Shown here in pieces: positions 35,957 through 44,675 of a stretch of DNA of 64,000 nucleotides. The DNA is taken from positions 620,001-684,000 of the forward strand of contig CAWDVK010000020.1 in NCBI GenBank assembly GCA_963805715.1, written 5' to 3'. This DNA is from CAWDVK01 sp963805715. GTDB lineage: Bacteria; Actinomycetota; Actinomycetes; Streptosporangiales; Streptosporangiaceae. The position numbers and the translations under genes are program-made. The notes under the pieces were generated by a model. It did not search any database. It saw nothing but the letters and a program-made list of their open reading frames with translations, and was not told the origin of the DNA. Each line of letters opens with the position of its first letter. The stretch's first letter is position 1.

Positions 35957-37985
35957 CGGACGCCCCCGGTCGTGGTCAGCTGCGGCCCGGCGGCGGGCAG
36001 GCCGCCCAGCTCGCCGGCCGCGCTGATCGCCTCAGCGGCCCGGCGCCCCTCCAGGACCGCCTCCAGCACGGTCCGCGGCGCCACGCAGTCGCCGGCCCGG
36101 AGCGTGCCCGGCCGGTGCAGGTACAGCGACTGCTCCGGCAGCCGGTGGCCGCAGTGCACGACGAACCCGCAGTCCAGCACGCGCTGCTCGCCGGTCCACT
36201 TGTCCTCCAGCGACACGTGCTCAGCGGTCACCGTGCGCAGCAGGCTGCGCAGCTCACGGCCGACGCCCGCGCGCTGCAGCCGTGAGTTGGCATCGGCGAG
36301 ATCCCCGGTGATGGCCAGCTGCGTGCCGGCCACCTGGTCCTGGGTGACGATGGACGTAGGCCGGCCGCGGCGAGCAGCTCGGCGATGCCGACCCCGGCCG
36401 GCCCGCCCACCGGGTCGAACACCACGGCCCGGCCCGCGGGCAGCTGCTCCAGCCTGCCCGACCCGGCCAGCGCCAGCAGGTCGGCGGCCTCCAGCACGGA
36501 GGCGCCTGGCTCGACCCGGTACTCGCGCGGGCCGGGCACCGATCCGGTGGCCAGCAGCACGCCGTCCCCGCCGGCCAGTGCCGCGTCTAGCTCGGCGACC
36601 GTGACCTCGTGCCCGAGCGTGACGCTCACGGCCAGCCGGTCCAGCTCCCGGCGCCACCAGTGCACCGCCAGGCCGAGCCGCCGCCGGCCATGCACGCCTG
36701 CCGCGATGACCAGCATGCCGCCCAGGGCCTGGCCGCGCTCGGCGAGCCGGACCCGATGCCCGCGGGCGGCCAGCACGCAGGCGGCCTCCATCCCGGCGGG
36801 ACCGCCGCCGACCACCAGCACGGGGCGGCGCGCCTGGCCCTCCCCCGCGGCGTTCCCGGCGGCCGCGGCGCTGCCGGGCTGGTGACCGCTGTCCAGCTCG
36901 TGGCCGCTGCCGGGCTCGATCACGCAGCTGATGATCGGGTTCCTGTTATCGCGGACCATGCAGGCCTGATTGCACAGCAGGCAGGGCCGGATCCGGCCGG
37001 GCTGCCCGCTGCGCAGCAGCCTGACCAGGCTCGGATCGGTGATCTGCGCGCGGGTCATCTCGGCCAGGTCGGCGGCCCCGTCGTCCAGAGCCCGCTGCGC
37101 CTGGCCGGGGTCCGCCACGCTGCCCTGCAGCACCACGGGAATGCCGCCCGCCGCGGCCCGGATCTGGCGGCACAGCTCGATCCCGGCGCCCGGCTCGGTG
37201 TGCAGGTCGGGGCGGGTCGCCGGCACCGAGTAGATCGACCCGCGCACCACCACGAGATAGTCCGCCAGCCCGGCCAGCCGGGCCGCCTGCCCGGCCGCCA
37301 GCTCCGGGGTCACCCCCGCCCAGGGGGCGAGCTCATCGCAGCACAGCCGCAGCCCTAGGACGCGGCTGGCGCCCAGCGCGGCGCGCGCCGAGCGCAGCAC
37401 CCGCTCGGTGAGCAGCAGCCGGTCCTGCCCGTAGCTGTCGCCGCGCTGGTTGGTCAGCCCGGACTGGAACTGGCGCAGCAGCGAGTGCTGGCCCGCGTTG
37501 ATCTCCACCCCGTCCAGCCCGGAGCCTGCCGCCAGCGCGGCCGCCGCCGCGAAGCCGCGGACCACCGCATCGATGTCCGCGGCGGCCATCTCCATCGGCA
37601 GCTCGCGCGTGCCGGCATCCGGGACCCGCGACGGCGCCCACAGGGCCGACTGGGAGAAGGCCGAGGAGCCCTGCATCCCGGCATGGCCGAGCCCGGCCAG
37701 GACCAGCGTTCCGTACGGCGAGCAGGCCGCCGCGACGCGGGCCCAGCCAGGCCCGCATTCGGCCGCCAGCGGCGCGCGCTCGTACGGCCAGTCGGACGGG
37801 TCAACGCTGGCCGTCTCGGTGACGATGACGCCGCAGCCGCCGGCCGCCCGGCGGGCGTAATACGCGACATGCCGGTCCGAGATGGCGCGGTGCCGGCCGA
37901 GGTTGGTCTCGTGCGGGCCGAACATCACCCGGCTCGGCGCGCGGCGCGCCCCGAGGCTGATGGGCTCGGTCAGGGTGGCGGTCAC
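35953..37985 (-). CDS. Mycofactocin-system FadH/OYE-family oxidoreductase 1 (frameshifted)
   Basis: Two frames make one protein of about 677 aa. It starts at GTG 37985, which overlaps the mftC stop (GTGA). The FMN barrel (MFGPHETNLGRHRAISDRH), then CLLCNQACMVRDNRNPIISC (4Fe-4S) and VLVVGGGPAGMEAACVLAARG (FAD) read in one frame to ELLAAAGL. Near 36357 one base is missing, and the other frame continues TSIVTQDQVAGTQLAI to the stop at 35953, overlapping the next OYE gene by 4 bp. No other stop interrupts it. Function as for its partner; the barrel has a different active-site stretch (ELNAGQHSLLRQF-like), so the two may act on different substrates. Confidence 0.8.
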
Positions 37986-39376
37986 GGCGCGGCCGCGAGG
38001 GGGCTGGAGTCGCAGAGCCGGGCCGGGACCCGGATGGCCGGCATGCCCAGCGGAACGGCCCCGCCAGGCGCCGCGGCGGCCCGGCCGTGACGGGGCGGAT
38101 CGGCGCCCTGGGCGGGCTGCGCGGCGTGGGCGGGCTGCGCGGCCTGGGCGGGCTGCGCGGCGTGGGCGGGCCGGGCGGCGTGGGCGGGCTGCGCAGCGTG
38201 GGCGGGCTGCGCGGCGTGGGCGGGGCGGGCGGGGCGGGCGGGCGGCAATCGGTGCGAGTGGTCCTTGTCCGCCCGGGGCAGGCCGCCGCGGGCGGACGCG
38301 GGCTGCGGGGCGGCGCCGTATCCCCTGACGCACTCGGGATCGGGCCCGTCCAGCGGCAGGCCGGTGAAGAACTTCGCTGCCATGCAGCCGCCCTGGCAGG
38401 CGCTGTACTGCGAGCAGGAGCGGCAGGCGCCGCCAGAGGTCTCGGTGCGCAGCTCGGCGAACAGCGGCGCCGAGCGCCAGACCTGCGCGAAGCCGCCCGG
38501 CGCCCGCACTGTGCCGGCCTTGAACGCGTCATGGATCGCGAACGGGCAGGCATAGACGTCGCCGACGGGGTCGATCAGGCAGACCACCCGGCCGGCGCCG
38601 CAGAGGTTCAGGCCCGGCAGCGGCGTGCCGCCCAGCGCATTGAGATGGAAGAACGAGTCACCGGTGAGCACCCGGTCACCGCGGTCAGCCAGCCACGCGT
38701 AGATCTCGCGCTGCTGCTCCGCGGTCGGGTGCAGCTCGTGCCACACGTCGGCGCCGCGGCCGGATGGCCGCAGCCGGGTGATCCGCAGCTGGGCTCCGAA
38801 CCGGTCGGCGAGCGCGGCCAGGTCATCCAGCTGCGGCACGTTGTGCCTGGTCATGACCACGGAGATCTTGAAGTCCCGCATCCCGGCGCCGGCCAGGTTC
38901 GCCAGCGCGCGCAGCGCCAGGTCGTACGACCCGTGGCCGCGGACCGCGTCATTGACCTCGCGGCTCGCGCCGTCCAGCGAGACCTGGACATCCACGTAGT
39001 CGGTGGCGGCCAGCCGCTGCGCGCGCTCCGGGGTCAGCCGCAGCCCGTTGGTGGAGAACTTCACGCCGACCTGGCTGGACACGGCGTAGTCCAGCAGTTC
39101 CCAGAAGTCCGGCCGCACGGTGGGCTCGCCGCCGCCGACGTTGACGTAGAACACCTGCATGGCCCGCAGCTCGTCGATCACCGACCGCATCTCGGCCGTG
39201 CTGAGCTCGGCCGGGTCGCGCCGGCCAGAGGACGACAGGCAGTGCGTGCACGCCAGGTTGCAGGCGTACGTCCATTCCCAGGTCAGGCAGATGGGCGCGG
39301 CCAGGCCGCGCTTGAACTGATCGACCAGGGCTGGCACGCGCTCGCTCCGGTCCGGCTCCCAGCTGATGGTCGTCAC
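37982..39376 (-). CDS. mftC: Mycofactocin radical SAM maturase MftC, with repetitive C-terminal tail
   Basis: A 464-aa radical SAM protein starting at GTG 39376, overlapping the mftB stop. TWEWTYACNLACTHCLSSSG supplies the CxxxCxxC cluster ligands. GGGEPTVRPDF follows. SPASM cysteines lie in GAGRVVCLIDPVGDVYACPF and GGACRSCSQYSACQGGC. MftC oxidatively decarboxylates the last Tyr of MftA and then forms a Val-Tyr link. The family usually ends near DHSHR (residue about 390). Here about 75 residues of PAHAAQ-type repeats follow. The tail is probably not catalytic. Confidence 0.93.
   Translation of the reverse strand: MTTISWEPDRSERVPALVDQFKRGLAAPICLTWEWTYACNLACTHCLSSSGRRDPAELSTAEMRSVIDELRAMQVFYVNVGGGEPTVRPDFWELLDYAVSSQVGVKFSTNGLRLTPERAQRLAATDYVDVQVSLDGASREVNDAVRGHGSYDLALRALANLAGAGMRDFKISVVMTRHNVPQLDDLAALADRFGAQLRITRLRPSGRGADVWHELHPTAEQQREIYAWLADRGDRVLTGDSFFHLNALGGTPLPGLNLCGAGRVVCLIDPVGDVYACPFAIHDAFKAGTVRAPGGFAQVWRSAPLFAELRTETSGGACRSCSQYSACQGGCMAAKFFTGLPLDGPDPECVRGYGAAPQPASARGGLPRADKDHSHRLPPARPARPAHAAQPAHAAQPAHAARPAHAAQPAQAAQPAHAAQPAQGADPPRHGRAAAAPGGAVPLGMPAIRVPARLCDSSPLAAAP
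38098..38245. repeat. 18-bp tandem repeats encoding the MftC tail
   Basis: About seven 18-bp units built from GGCGGGCTGCGCGGCGTG and variants (plus strand). In the minus-strand reading they encode PAHAAQ, PAQAAQ and PAHAAR hexapeptides. The array probably grew by replication slippage inside the last part of mftC. Confidence 0.75.
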
Positions 39377-39660
39377 GGGGCTTCGCTCCGGTCTTCCTGA
39401 GGGACGATCATGTCGGACTCGGCCAGCGCGGCCAGCGCCCGCAGGTACAGGTCGCGCCGCCCGGCTGGCAGGCCGGCCAGTGCGTCGCGGGCGCACCGGT
39501 GCGCGTCAAGTCCCCGCACCAGCTGCACGAGATCCGGCGACTTGAGGAACGACAGCCGCCGGGTCCCGAAGTGGTAGGCAAGCGCGCCGAAAGGCTCGGG
39601 GCGCAGCGCAACGTCCGGATTCAGCCGGTAGCCGCGGCCTGGCTCGAAAGGCGCGGTCAT
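39373..39660 (-). CDS. mftB: Mycofactocin biosynthesis chaperone MftB
   Basis: A 95-aa PqqD-like peptide chaperone. Its markers are GRGYRLNPDVALRPEPFGALAYHFGTRRLSFLKSPDLVQLVRGL, a classic MftB pattern (GxxxxHxGxRRLxFLKS). It binds MftA and presents it to MftC. It follows mftA by 15 bp and overlaps mftC by 4 bp. Confidence 0.93.
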   Translation of the reverse strand: MTAPFEPGRGYRLNPDVALRPEPFGALAYHFGTRRLSFLKSPDLVQLVRGLDAHRCARDALAGLPAGRRDLYLRALAALAESDMIVPQEDRSEAP

Positions 39661-39675
39661 GGCGATCGCCCGGCG

Positions 39676-39831
39676 CTAGTAGACGCCGCACATCCCGTCG
39701 ATGGAGATCTCCTCGACCAGCAGCTCCTCGCTGACCGGCGGACCCTGGCTGGTGTCGGGATCGCCGCTAAGGCCGGCTCCGGCCGCAGCGGCGGTATCGG
39801 GCAGCGAGTCGGCTCGGATGTCCTGCTGCAT
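39676..39831 (-). CDS. mftA: Mycofactocin precursor peptide MftA
   Basis: A 51-aa peptide with the diagnostic C-terminus ELLVEEISIDGMCGVY. The final Val-Tyr is the pair that MftC modifies and that becomes the redox-active mycofactocin core. The leader is Ala/Gly/Ser-rich. The start ATG 39831 has GGAGGG 8 nt upstream. It is too short to be found by simple length filters. mftB follows 15 bp later. It lies divergent from the methanol dehydrogenase gene. Confidence 0.96.
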   Translation of the reverse strand: MQQDIRADSLPDTAAAAGAGLSGDPDTSQGPPVSEELLVEEISIDGMCGVY

Positions 39832-39885
39832 GAGAAACCCTCCGGTCAGTAGTCGCGGCGGAGCCAGGAGCGGGCCCGCACGCCG

Positions 39886-40086
39886 TTATGGCCTGATGCA
39901 GGTGACCGTATGCGGCAGTGCGGCCGGTGTCACCATGCTTCCGGCCCTGATGGCCCCGTCCGGTTGGACAGGTACGGCCGCGGCCGCCTCGGCCTCGGCT
40001 GCCTCGGCGATCCCGGCCGCCGCGGCGCCTTCCCGCCTGGCCGCGGGCCGTCCGCCGTCGCCACCGGCTGATTCGAGCGCGGTCAT
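39886..40086 (-). CDS. Small hypothetical protein upstream of mftA
   Basis: A 66-aa frame starting ATG 40086 with an excellent GGGAGGAG 6 nt upstream. It begins MTALESAGGDGG, has an Ala/Glu-rich middle and ends HTVTCIRP. It shows no family I recognise and lacks the mycofactocin C-terminus. It would precede mftA by 54 bp on the same strand. Against it, a 42-bp regulatory-like repeat lies within it. It may be a leader peptide or a chance frame. Confidence 0.35.
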   Translation of the reverse strand: MTALESAGGDGGRPAARREGAAAAGIAEAAEAEAAAAVPVQPDGAIRAGSMVTPAALPHTVTCIRP

Positions 40087-40274
40087 GACTGTCTCCTCCC
40101 GGCGCCGGCAGGGCGGCAGCGAACCCCTTGTGACCCGCCGGCCGGCGGCGCCTGATGCTCGGACCGTGCGGGGGGCGCCTGCGCCCCGTCACCATGCTTT
40201 CGGCCGTCGTCCCGCCGTCCGGTTGGGCAGGTGCGGTCCTGGCCCGTCCGATCGGGCAGGAGCGCTCCTGCCCG
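39931..40274. promoter_or_regulatory. Repeated control elements between mftA and mno
   Basis: Two 42-bp imperfect direct repeats (39931-39972 and 40190-40231, 34 of 42 identical, no gaps) each end in GTCCGGTTGGRCAGG. A third copy of that end, GTCCGATCGGGCAGG, is at 40246-40260. It runs into a perfect 22-bp palindrome, CGGGCAGGAGC-GCTCCTGCCCG (40253-40274). These lie between the divergent mft and mno operons. They probably bind the MnoR-like response regulator or the GAF regulator; binding is inferred. Confidence 0.6.
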
Positions 40275-40449
40275 TCCGGGCGCAATGCGGTCGCGACCGG
40301 ACGGAATAGGCCGCGCACGGGTTCCGCATCACCGCGCCGCTGCTTAGCCTCACCGCAACAGTGCTCCCGCTGCCGGGGACGGCCGTCGCTCAGGCCGTCA
40401 CGGCCGGCCCCGCGGGCGCGCGACTCGTTCGGAGAGGAGCCAGTCCGCC

Positions 40450-41742
40450 ATGCAGGTCGATGAACTGCTCAAGCCATTCCCGATCAAGGAGTTCCACCCG
40501 TTCCCCCGTGCCCTGCTGGGGCCGGGAGCGCACGAGATGATCGGGCCGGAGGCCAAGAAGCTCGGCTTCGCGAAAGTCCTGGTGATGACCTCGGGCCTGC
40601 GCGGCAGCGACACCGTACACAAGATCGTCGAGTCGCTGAAGTACCACGGCCTGGAGACGGTGCTCTACGACAAGGTGGAGTCCAATCCCAAGGACTACAA
40701 CGTGATGGACGCCGTCGCGCTGTACCAGGAGAGCAAGTGCGACTCGTTCGTCTCGATCGGCGGCGGCTCCTCGCACGACGCGTGCAAGGGCGCGCGGATC
40801 TCGGTGGCCCATGACGGCCGCAACGTCAACGAGTTCGAGGGCTTCAACAAGTCAGAGAACCCGAAGAACCCGCCGCATATCGCGGTCTCCACCACGGCCG
40901 GCACCGGCTCGGAGACGTCCTGGGCCTATGTCATCACCGACACCACCACCGACCCTGATCACCCGCACAAGTACGTGGCCTTCGACGACGCCAGCGTGAC
41001 CAGCCTCGCGATCGACGACCCGGTGCTGTATTACGACTGCCCGCTGGATTACACCGCCCAGTGCGGCTTCGACGTGCTCGCGCACGCCTCCGAGCCGTAT
41101 GTGTCCCGGCTGAACTTCCCGCCGTCCCTCGGCAACGCGCTCTATGCCATGAGGCTGACCTCGGAGAACCTGCGGGCAGCGGTATGGAACGGCCAGGACC
41201 TGCCCGGCCGCGAGGGCATGATGTACGCGCAGTACATCGCCGCGCAGGCGTTCAACTCCGGTGGCCTGGGCATCATCCACTCGATCTCGCACGCGGTCAG
41301 TGCCTTCTACGACCTGCACCACGGGCTGAACAACGCGATCGCGCTGCCCCGGGTATGGGCGTTCAACATGCCGGTCGCCTACCAGCGGTTCGCCGAGATC
41401 GCCGAGGTGATGGGCGTGGACACGCACGGCATGACGGCGGTGCAGGCCGCTGAGGCCGCGCTGGCGGCGGCCATCCGGCTGCTGCGGGACGTGGGCATCC
41501 CGGAGAAGTTCACCGACGTGACCCAGGAGAGCTACTCCAAGAACCGGCTCGGCCAGGGACCGACGAAGTTCTACGAGGAAGCCACGACCGTCCTCGGCAA
41601 CGCCGCCGACGTGGACCGGATCACCAACCACGTGCTCGGTGACGCCTGCACGCCGGGCAACGCCAAGGAGTGCACCTTCGAGACGGTCCGCCCGGTCGTC
41701 GAGCACTGCATGAACGGCGACCTGGACGACCTGCTCAGCTGA
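40450..41742 (+). CDS. mno: NDMA-dependent methanol dehydrogenase
   Basis: A 430-aa type III (iron-family) alcohol dehydrogenase that matches the nicotinoprotein Mno/Mdo: MQVDELLKPFPIKEFHPFPRA at the start, SIGGGSSHDACKGARI (NAD-binding), CGFDVLAHASEPYVS and SISHAVSAFYDLHHGLNN (metal ligands Asp/His). Such enzymes keep NADH tightly bound and regenerate it with NDMA in vitro or mycofactocin in vivo. The GGAGAGGAG ribosome site precedes it. Placement beside mftA supports this. It oxidises methanol and other primary alcohols or propanediols to aldehydes. Confidence 0.92.
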   Translation: MQVDELLKPFPIKEFHPFPRALLGPGAHEMIGPEAKKLGFAKVLVMTSGLRGSDTVHKIVESLKYHGLETVLYDKVESNPKDYNVMDAVALYQESKCDSFVSIGGGSSHDACKGARISVAHDGRNVNEFEGFNKSENPKNPPHIAVSTTAGTGSETSWAYVITDTTTDPDHPHKYVAFDDASVTSLAIDDPVLYYDCPLDYTAQCGFDVLAHASEPYVSRLNFPPSLGNALYAMRLTSENLRAAVWNGQDLPGREGMMYAQYIAAQAFNSGGLGIIHSISHAVSAFYDLHHGLNNAIALPRVWAFNMPVAYQRFAEIAEVMGVDTHGMTAVQAAEAALAAAIRLLRDVGIPEKFTDVTQESYSKNRLGQGPTKFYEEATTVLGNAADVDRITNHVLGDACTPGNAKECTFETVRPVVEHCMNGDLDDLLS

Positions 41743-41790
41743 CCGCGCCGGCGGTCGAGCATCCTGCGCCCGGACGAACCGGAGGACACG

Positions 41791-43101
41791 TTGCCCCAGA
41801 CGGCAGATGATGACAGCCCATTTCTGTCGATCGACAACGTCGTCACCCGGTTCGCCGCGGCCGGGTACATCACCAACCGCCGGCTGGCCACCACGATCTA
41901 CCTGGTGTCCCGGCTGAACAAGCCGGTGCTGCTCGAGGGACCGGCCGGGGTCGGCAAGACCGAGCTGGCCAAGACGCTGGCCACGGTGACCGGCCGCCGG
42001 CTCCTCCGGCTGCAGTGCTACGAGGGCCAGGACGAGACCAGGGCACTCTACGAATGGGATTACGGCAAGCAGCTCCTCTACACCCAGATGCTGCGGGAGA
42101 AGATCAACGACATCATCGCCGACGCGCCGGACATCCCTGCCGCGGTGCGGCGGATCGAGGGCCACGACGCGGTGTTCTTCTCCGACCACTTCCTGGTCGC
42201 CCGGCCGCTGCTGGACGCCATCCGCGGCGATCAGCCTGCCGTGCTGCTGATCGATGAGGTGGACCGGGCCGACGAGGCGCTGGAGGCGGTGTTCCTGGAG
42301 TGCCTCGGCGAATTTCAGGTGTCAGTGCCCGAGGTCGGCACCTACACGGCGAAGATCCCGCCTTACGTCGTGCTGACCTCCAACAACACCCGTGACCTGT
42401 CAGCGGCGCTGAAGCGCCGCTGCCTGCACCTGTTCCTGGACTACCCGGACGCCGAGCGCGAGCTGGAGATCGTCCGGTCCAAGCAGACCGGGCTGGCCGA
42501 CGCCGTGGCCCGGCAGCTCGTGCAGGTGGTCCGCGGGCTGCGCGAGCTGCCGCTGCGCAAGAGCCCGAGCATCTCCGAGACCATCGACTGGGCCAGGACG
42601 CTGACGGTGCTCGGGGTCGACGAGCTGGACCCGCAGATCCTCGCCGACACCGCGAACACGGTGCTGAAGTACGAGCGGGACATGCAGCGCGCCGCCCAGG
42701 TGCTGCCGCAGCTGCTGGACCCGAACCGCCAGCTGCCCGAGCCCGGCCGCGGCGCCCACGCCCACGCCCACGACCACGGGCCGCACGAGCACGAGACCCA
42801 CGAGCACGGGCCGCACGAGCACGACCGGCGCGAGCACCGGCCCGGCGAGCATGACCCTGGGCACGAGGCCGCCGGGCACGAGGCCGCCGGGCGCGCGAAC
42901 GGCCGGGCCGTGCGGGCGGCCAAAGACCAGCCGGGCCGGCACGACGAGAACTACTACGGCGCGCCCGGCCCCGGCCCCACCCGCCGCACGACTCCCGGCC
43001 AGGGGCAGGGCAGCAGGTCCTTCGCCGCGATCACCCGGCGCCGGCCATCAGGCCCTGCCCGCCCGGCCGGACCGGCCGATCCCGCTGACGAGAGCGACTG
43101 A
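41791..43101 (+). CDS. MoxR-type AAA+ ATPase with His-rich C-terminal segment
   Basis: A 436-aa MoxR/CoxD-like AAA+ protein. Walker A EGPAGVGKTEL is at residues 49-59, Walker B AVLLIDEVDRAD at about 150-160, and sensor SNNTRDLSAALKRRCLHLFL follows. After the ATPase core, residues about 321-367 hold 14 histidines (HAHAHDHGPHEHETHEHG...). The start is TTG 41791 with GGAGG 5 nt upstream. It lies 48 bp after mno and 50 bp before a VWA partner. MoxR-VWA pairs act as metal-cofactor chaperones in methanol and CO dehydrogenase maturation, so metal loading of Mno is a likely role. Confidence 0.87.
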   Translation: MPQTADDDSPFLSIDNVVTRFAAAGYITNRRLATTIYLVSRLNKPVLLEGPAGVGKTELAKTLATVTGRRLLRLQCYEGQDETRALYEWDYGKQLLYTQMLREKINDIIADAPDIPAAVRRIEGHDAVFFSDHFLVARPLLDAIRGDQPAVLLIDEVDRADEALEAVFLECLGEFQVSVPEVGTYTAKIPPYVVLTSNNTRDLSAALKRRCLHLFLDYPDAERELEIVRSKQTGLADAVARQLVQVVRGLRELPLRKSPSISETIDWARTLTVLGVDELDPQILADTANTVLKYERDMQRAAQVLPQLLDPNRQLPEPGRGAHAHAHDHGPHEHETHEHGPHEHDRREHRPGEHDPGHEAAGHEAAGRANGRAVRAAKDQPGRHDENYYGAPGPGPTRRTTPGQGQGSRSFAAITRRRPSGPARPAGPADPADESD

Positions 43102-43151
43102 GCGGTGCACTGAACGGGCCGGCCAGACGGGCCGGCTGAACGGAGCGGCAC

Positions 43152-44675
43152 ATGGTGAGCAGCCTGCACCGGTTCGCCCGGCTGCTGCGGCTGTTCGGCG
43201 TCCGGGTCTCGGCAGCCGAGGCCGCTGACGCGATGCTGGCCGCGGCGCAGCCCGGCGTGCTGGCCGACGCGCCCACGCTGCGCGCCGCGCTGCGGCTCAC
43301 GCTGATCAAGGACCGGCGCGACGACGAGGTGTTCGACGAGCTGTTCACGGCATTCTTCTCGCTGCGGAAGGTCACCGGGCCCGGCGGCGGGCATGACCAC
43401 GGCCACGCCCACGACGACCTGTCCGACACCGGCGAGCTGGAATCGTTCACCGTGTCGCAGGAGCCGTCGGACACACCGCAGCAGGGCCACAGTCACGGAA
43501 AGCCGGCCGACATCCGCGACTACTTCCGGCCCGAGGACCTGGCCCAGCAGTACAACCTGCACCAGGAAGCCAGCAAGATCGACCTGGCCTCGGTGACCGA
43601 CGAGATCGTGCTGTCGAAGGACGGCGCCGACAGCGCCCGCGAGCTGGGGGCATCGGTGCAGCTGGAGACCAGCCGGCTGCACAATCCCGGGCTGCCCGGC
43701 CAGCTCGCCCCGCCTACCGGGCACCCGCTGGACACGGCGCTGACGGTGGCCCAGCAGGAAACGCTGCTCGGCTGGCTGGACAGCGCCGAGGAGGACCTGG
43801 ACGAGGCCGGGCTGGCCGCGCTGCGCCGGCAGCTGGCCGGCGTGATCGCCGACCTGCCCGACCTGCTGCGGCGCTACCTGGAGCGGCTGGCGGATGCCGT
43901 GGTGGAGGGCCGGATCGCCGACCGGGCCCGGGTCGAGTCGGTGGACGAGCGGGAGCGGGCCGACATGGAGGAGGCGCTGCGGCGGCTGGCCCGCCAGCTG
44001 CGCGGTGCGCCGACCAGCCGGCAGCGCGAGCACGCTCGCGGACGGGTCAATCCCGGCCGCACCATGCGCCAGAACATGCGCTACGACGGCGTGCCGTTCC
44101 GTCCGGTCACCACCCGGCGGGCCGCGGACAAGCCCCGGCTGCTGCTGCTCAGCGACGTGTCCCTGTCGGTGCGGACGGCCGCTCGGTTCACGCTGCACCT
44201 GGTTTACGGCATGCAGTCGCTGTTCACCCAGGCCCGGACCTTCGCGTTCGTCGACGAGCCGGTCGAGATTACCGAGCTGTTCGCCGAGCACCCGCTGGAA
44301 CGGGCACTCGGGCTGGTCTTCGACGGGCTGCCGGCCGGCGGCCTGCTCGACGTGGACGCCAGCTCCGACTACGGCTCGACCTTCACCCGGCTGCTGTCGG
44401 AGCATTCCGCGGCGCTGAACCGCCGCACCACGCTGATCGTGCTCGGGGACGGCCGGGGCAACGGCACCGATGCGCAGCTCGACACCTTCCACGAGATGAC
44501 CCGCAGGGTCCGCGAGACCATCTGGCTCACCCCAGAGCCTCGCTACTCCTGGTCGCTGGGCGGCTGCGACCTGCCGCGCTACGCGGAATTCTGCGATCGG
44601 GTCCAGGTGGTCGGCGATCTCACCGGGCTGCAGCGCGCTGCCCAGCTGATCTCGGCGGAGGCGACCGGCCGATGA
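43152..44675 (+). CDS. VWA domain protein, MoxR partner (CoxE-like)
   Basis: A 507-aa protein with a C-terminal von Willebrand A domain: LLLLSDVSLSVRTAARF gives the MIDAS DxSxS, and TTLIVLGDGRGN a later MIDAS segment. The N-terminal half is CoxE-like (EVFDELFTAFFSLRKV). Two His clusters, HDHGHAH at about residues 78-85 and HSH at about 114-116, parallel the His-rich part of the MoxR ATPase. It overlaps the methyltransferase gene by 4 bp. The two proteins probably form a chaperone complex. Confidence 0.85.
   Translation: MVSSLHRFARLLRLFGVRVSAAEAADAMLAAAQPGVLADAPTLRAALRLTLIKDRRDDEVFDELFTAFFSLRKVTGPGGGHDHGHAHDDLSDTGELESFTVSQEPSDTPQQGHSHGKPADIRDYFRPEDLAQQYNLHQEASKIDLASVTDEIVLSKDGADSARELGASVQLETSRLHNPGLPGQLAPPTGHPLDTALTVAQQETLLGWLDSAEEDLDEAGLAALRRQLAGVIADLPDLLRRYLERLADAVVEGRIADRARVESVDERERADMEEALRRLARQLRGAPTSRQREHARGRVNPGRTMRQNMRYDGVPFRPVTTRRAADKPRLLLLSDVSLSVRTAARFTLHLVYGMQSLFTQARTFAFVDEPVEITELFAEHPLERALGLVFDGLPAGGLLDVDASSDYGSTFTRLLSEHSAALNRRTTLIVLGDGRGNGTDAQLDTFHEMTRRVRETIWLTPEPRYSWSLGGCDLPRYAEFCDRVQVVGDLTGLQRAAQLISAEATGR

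Noticed and set aside
33947..36604. Long plus-strand reading frame of 885 codons opposite the OYE genes
   Set aside because: Shadow of the GC-rich minus-strand genes; its His/Arg/Gln-rich product matches no family, while the minus strand encodes clear flavoproteins.
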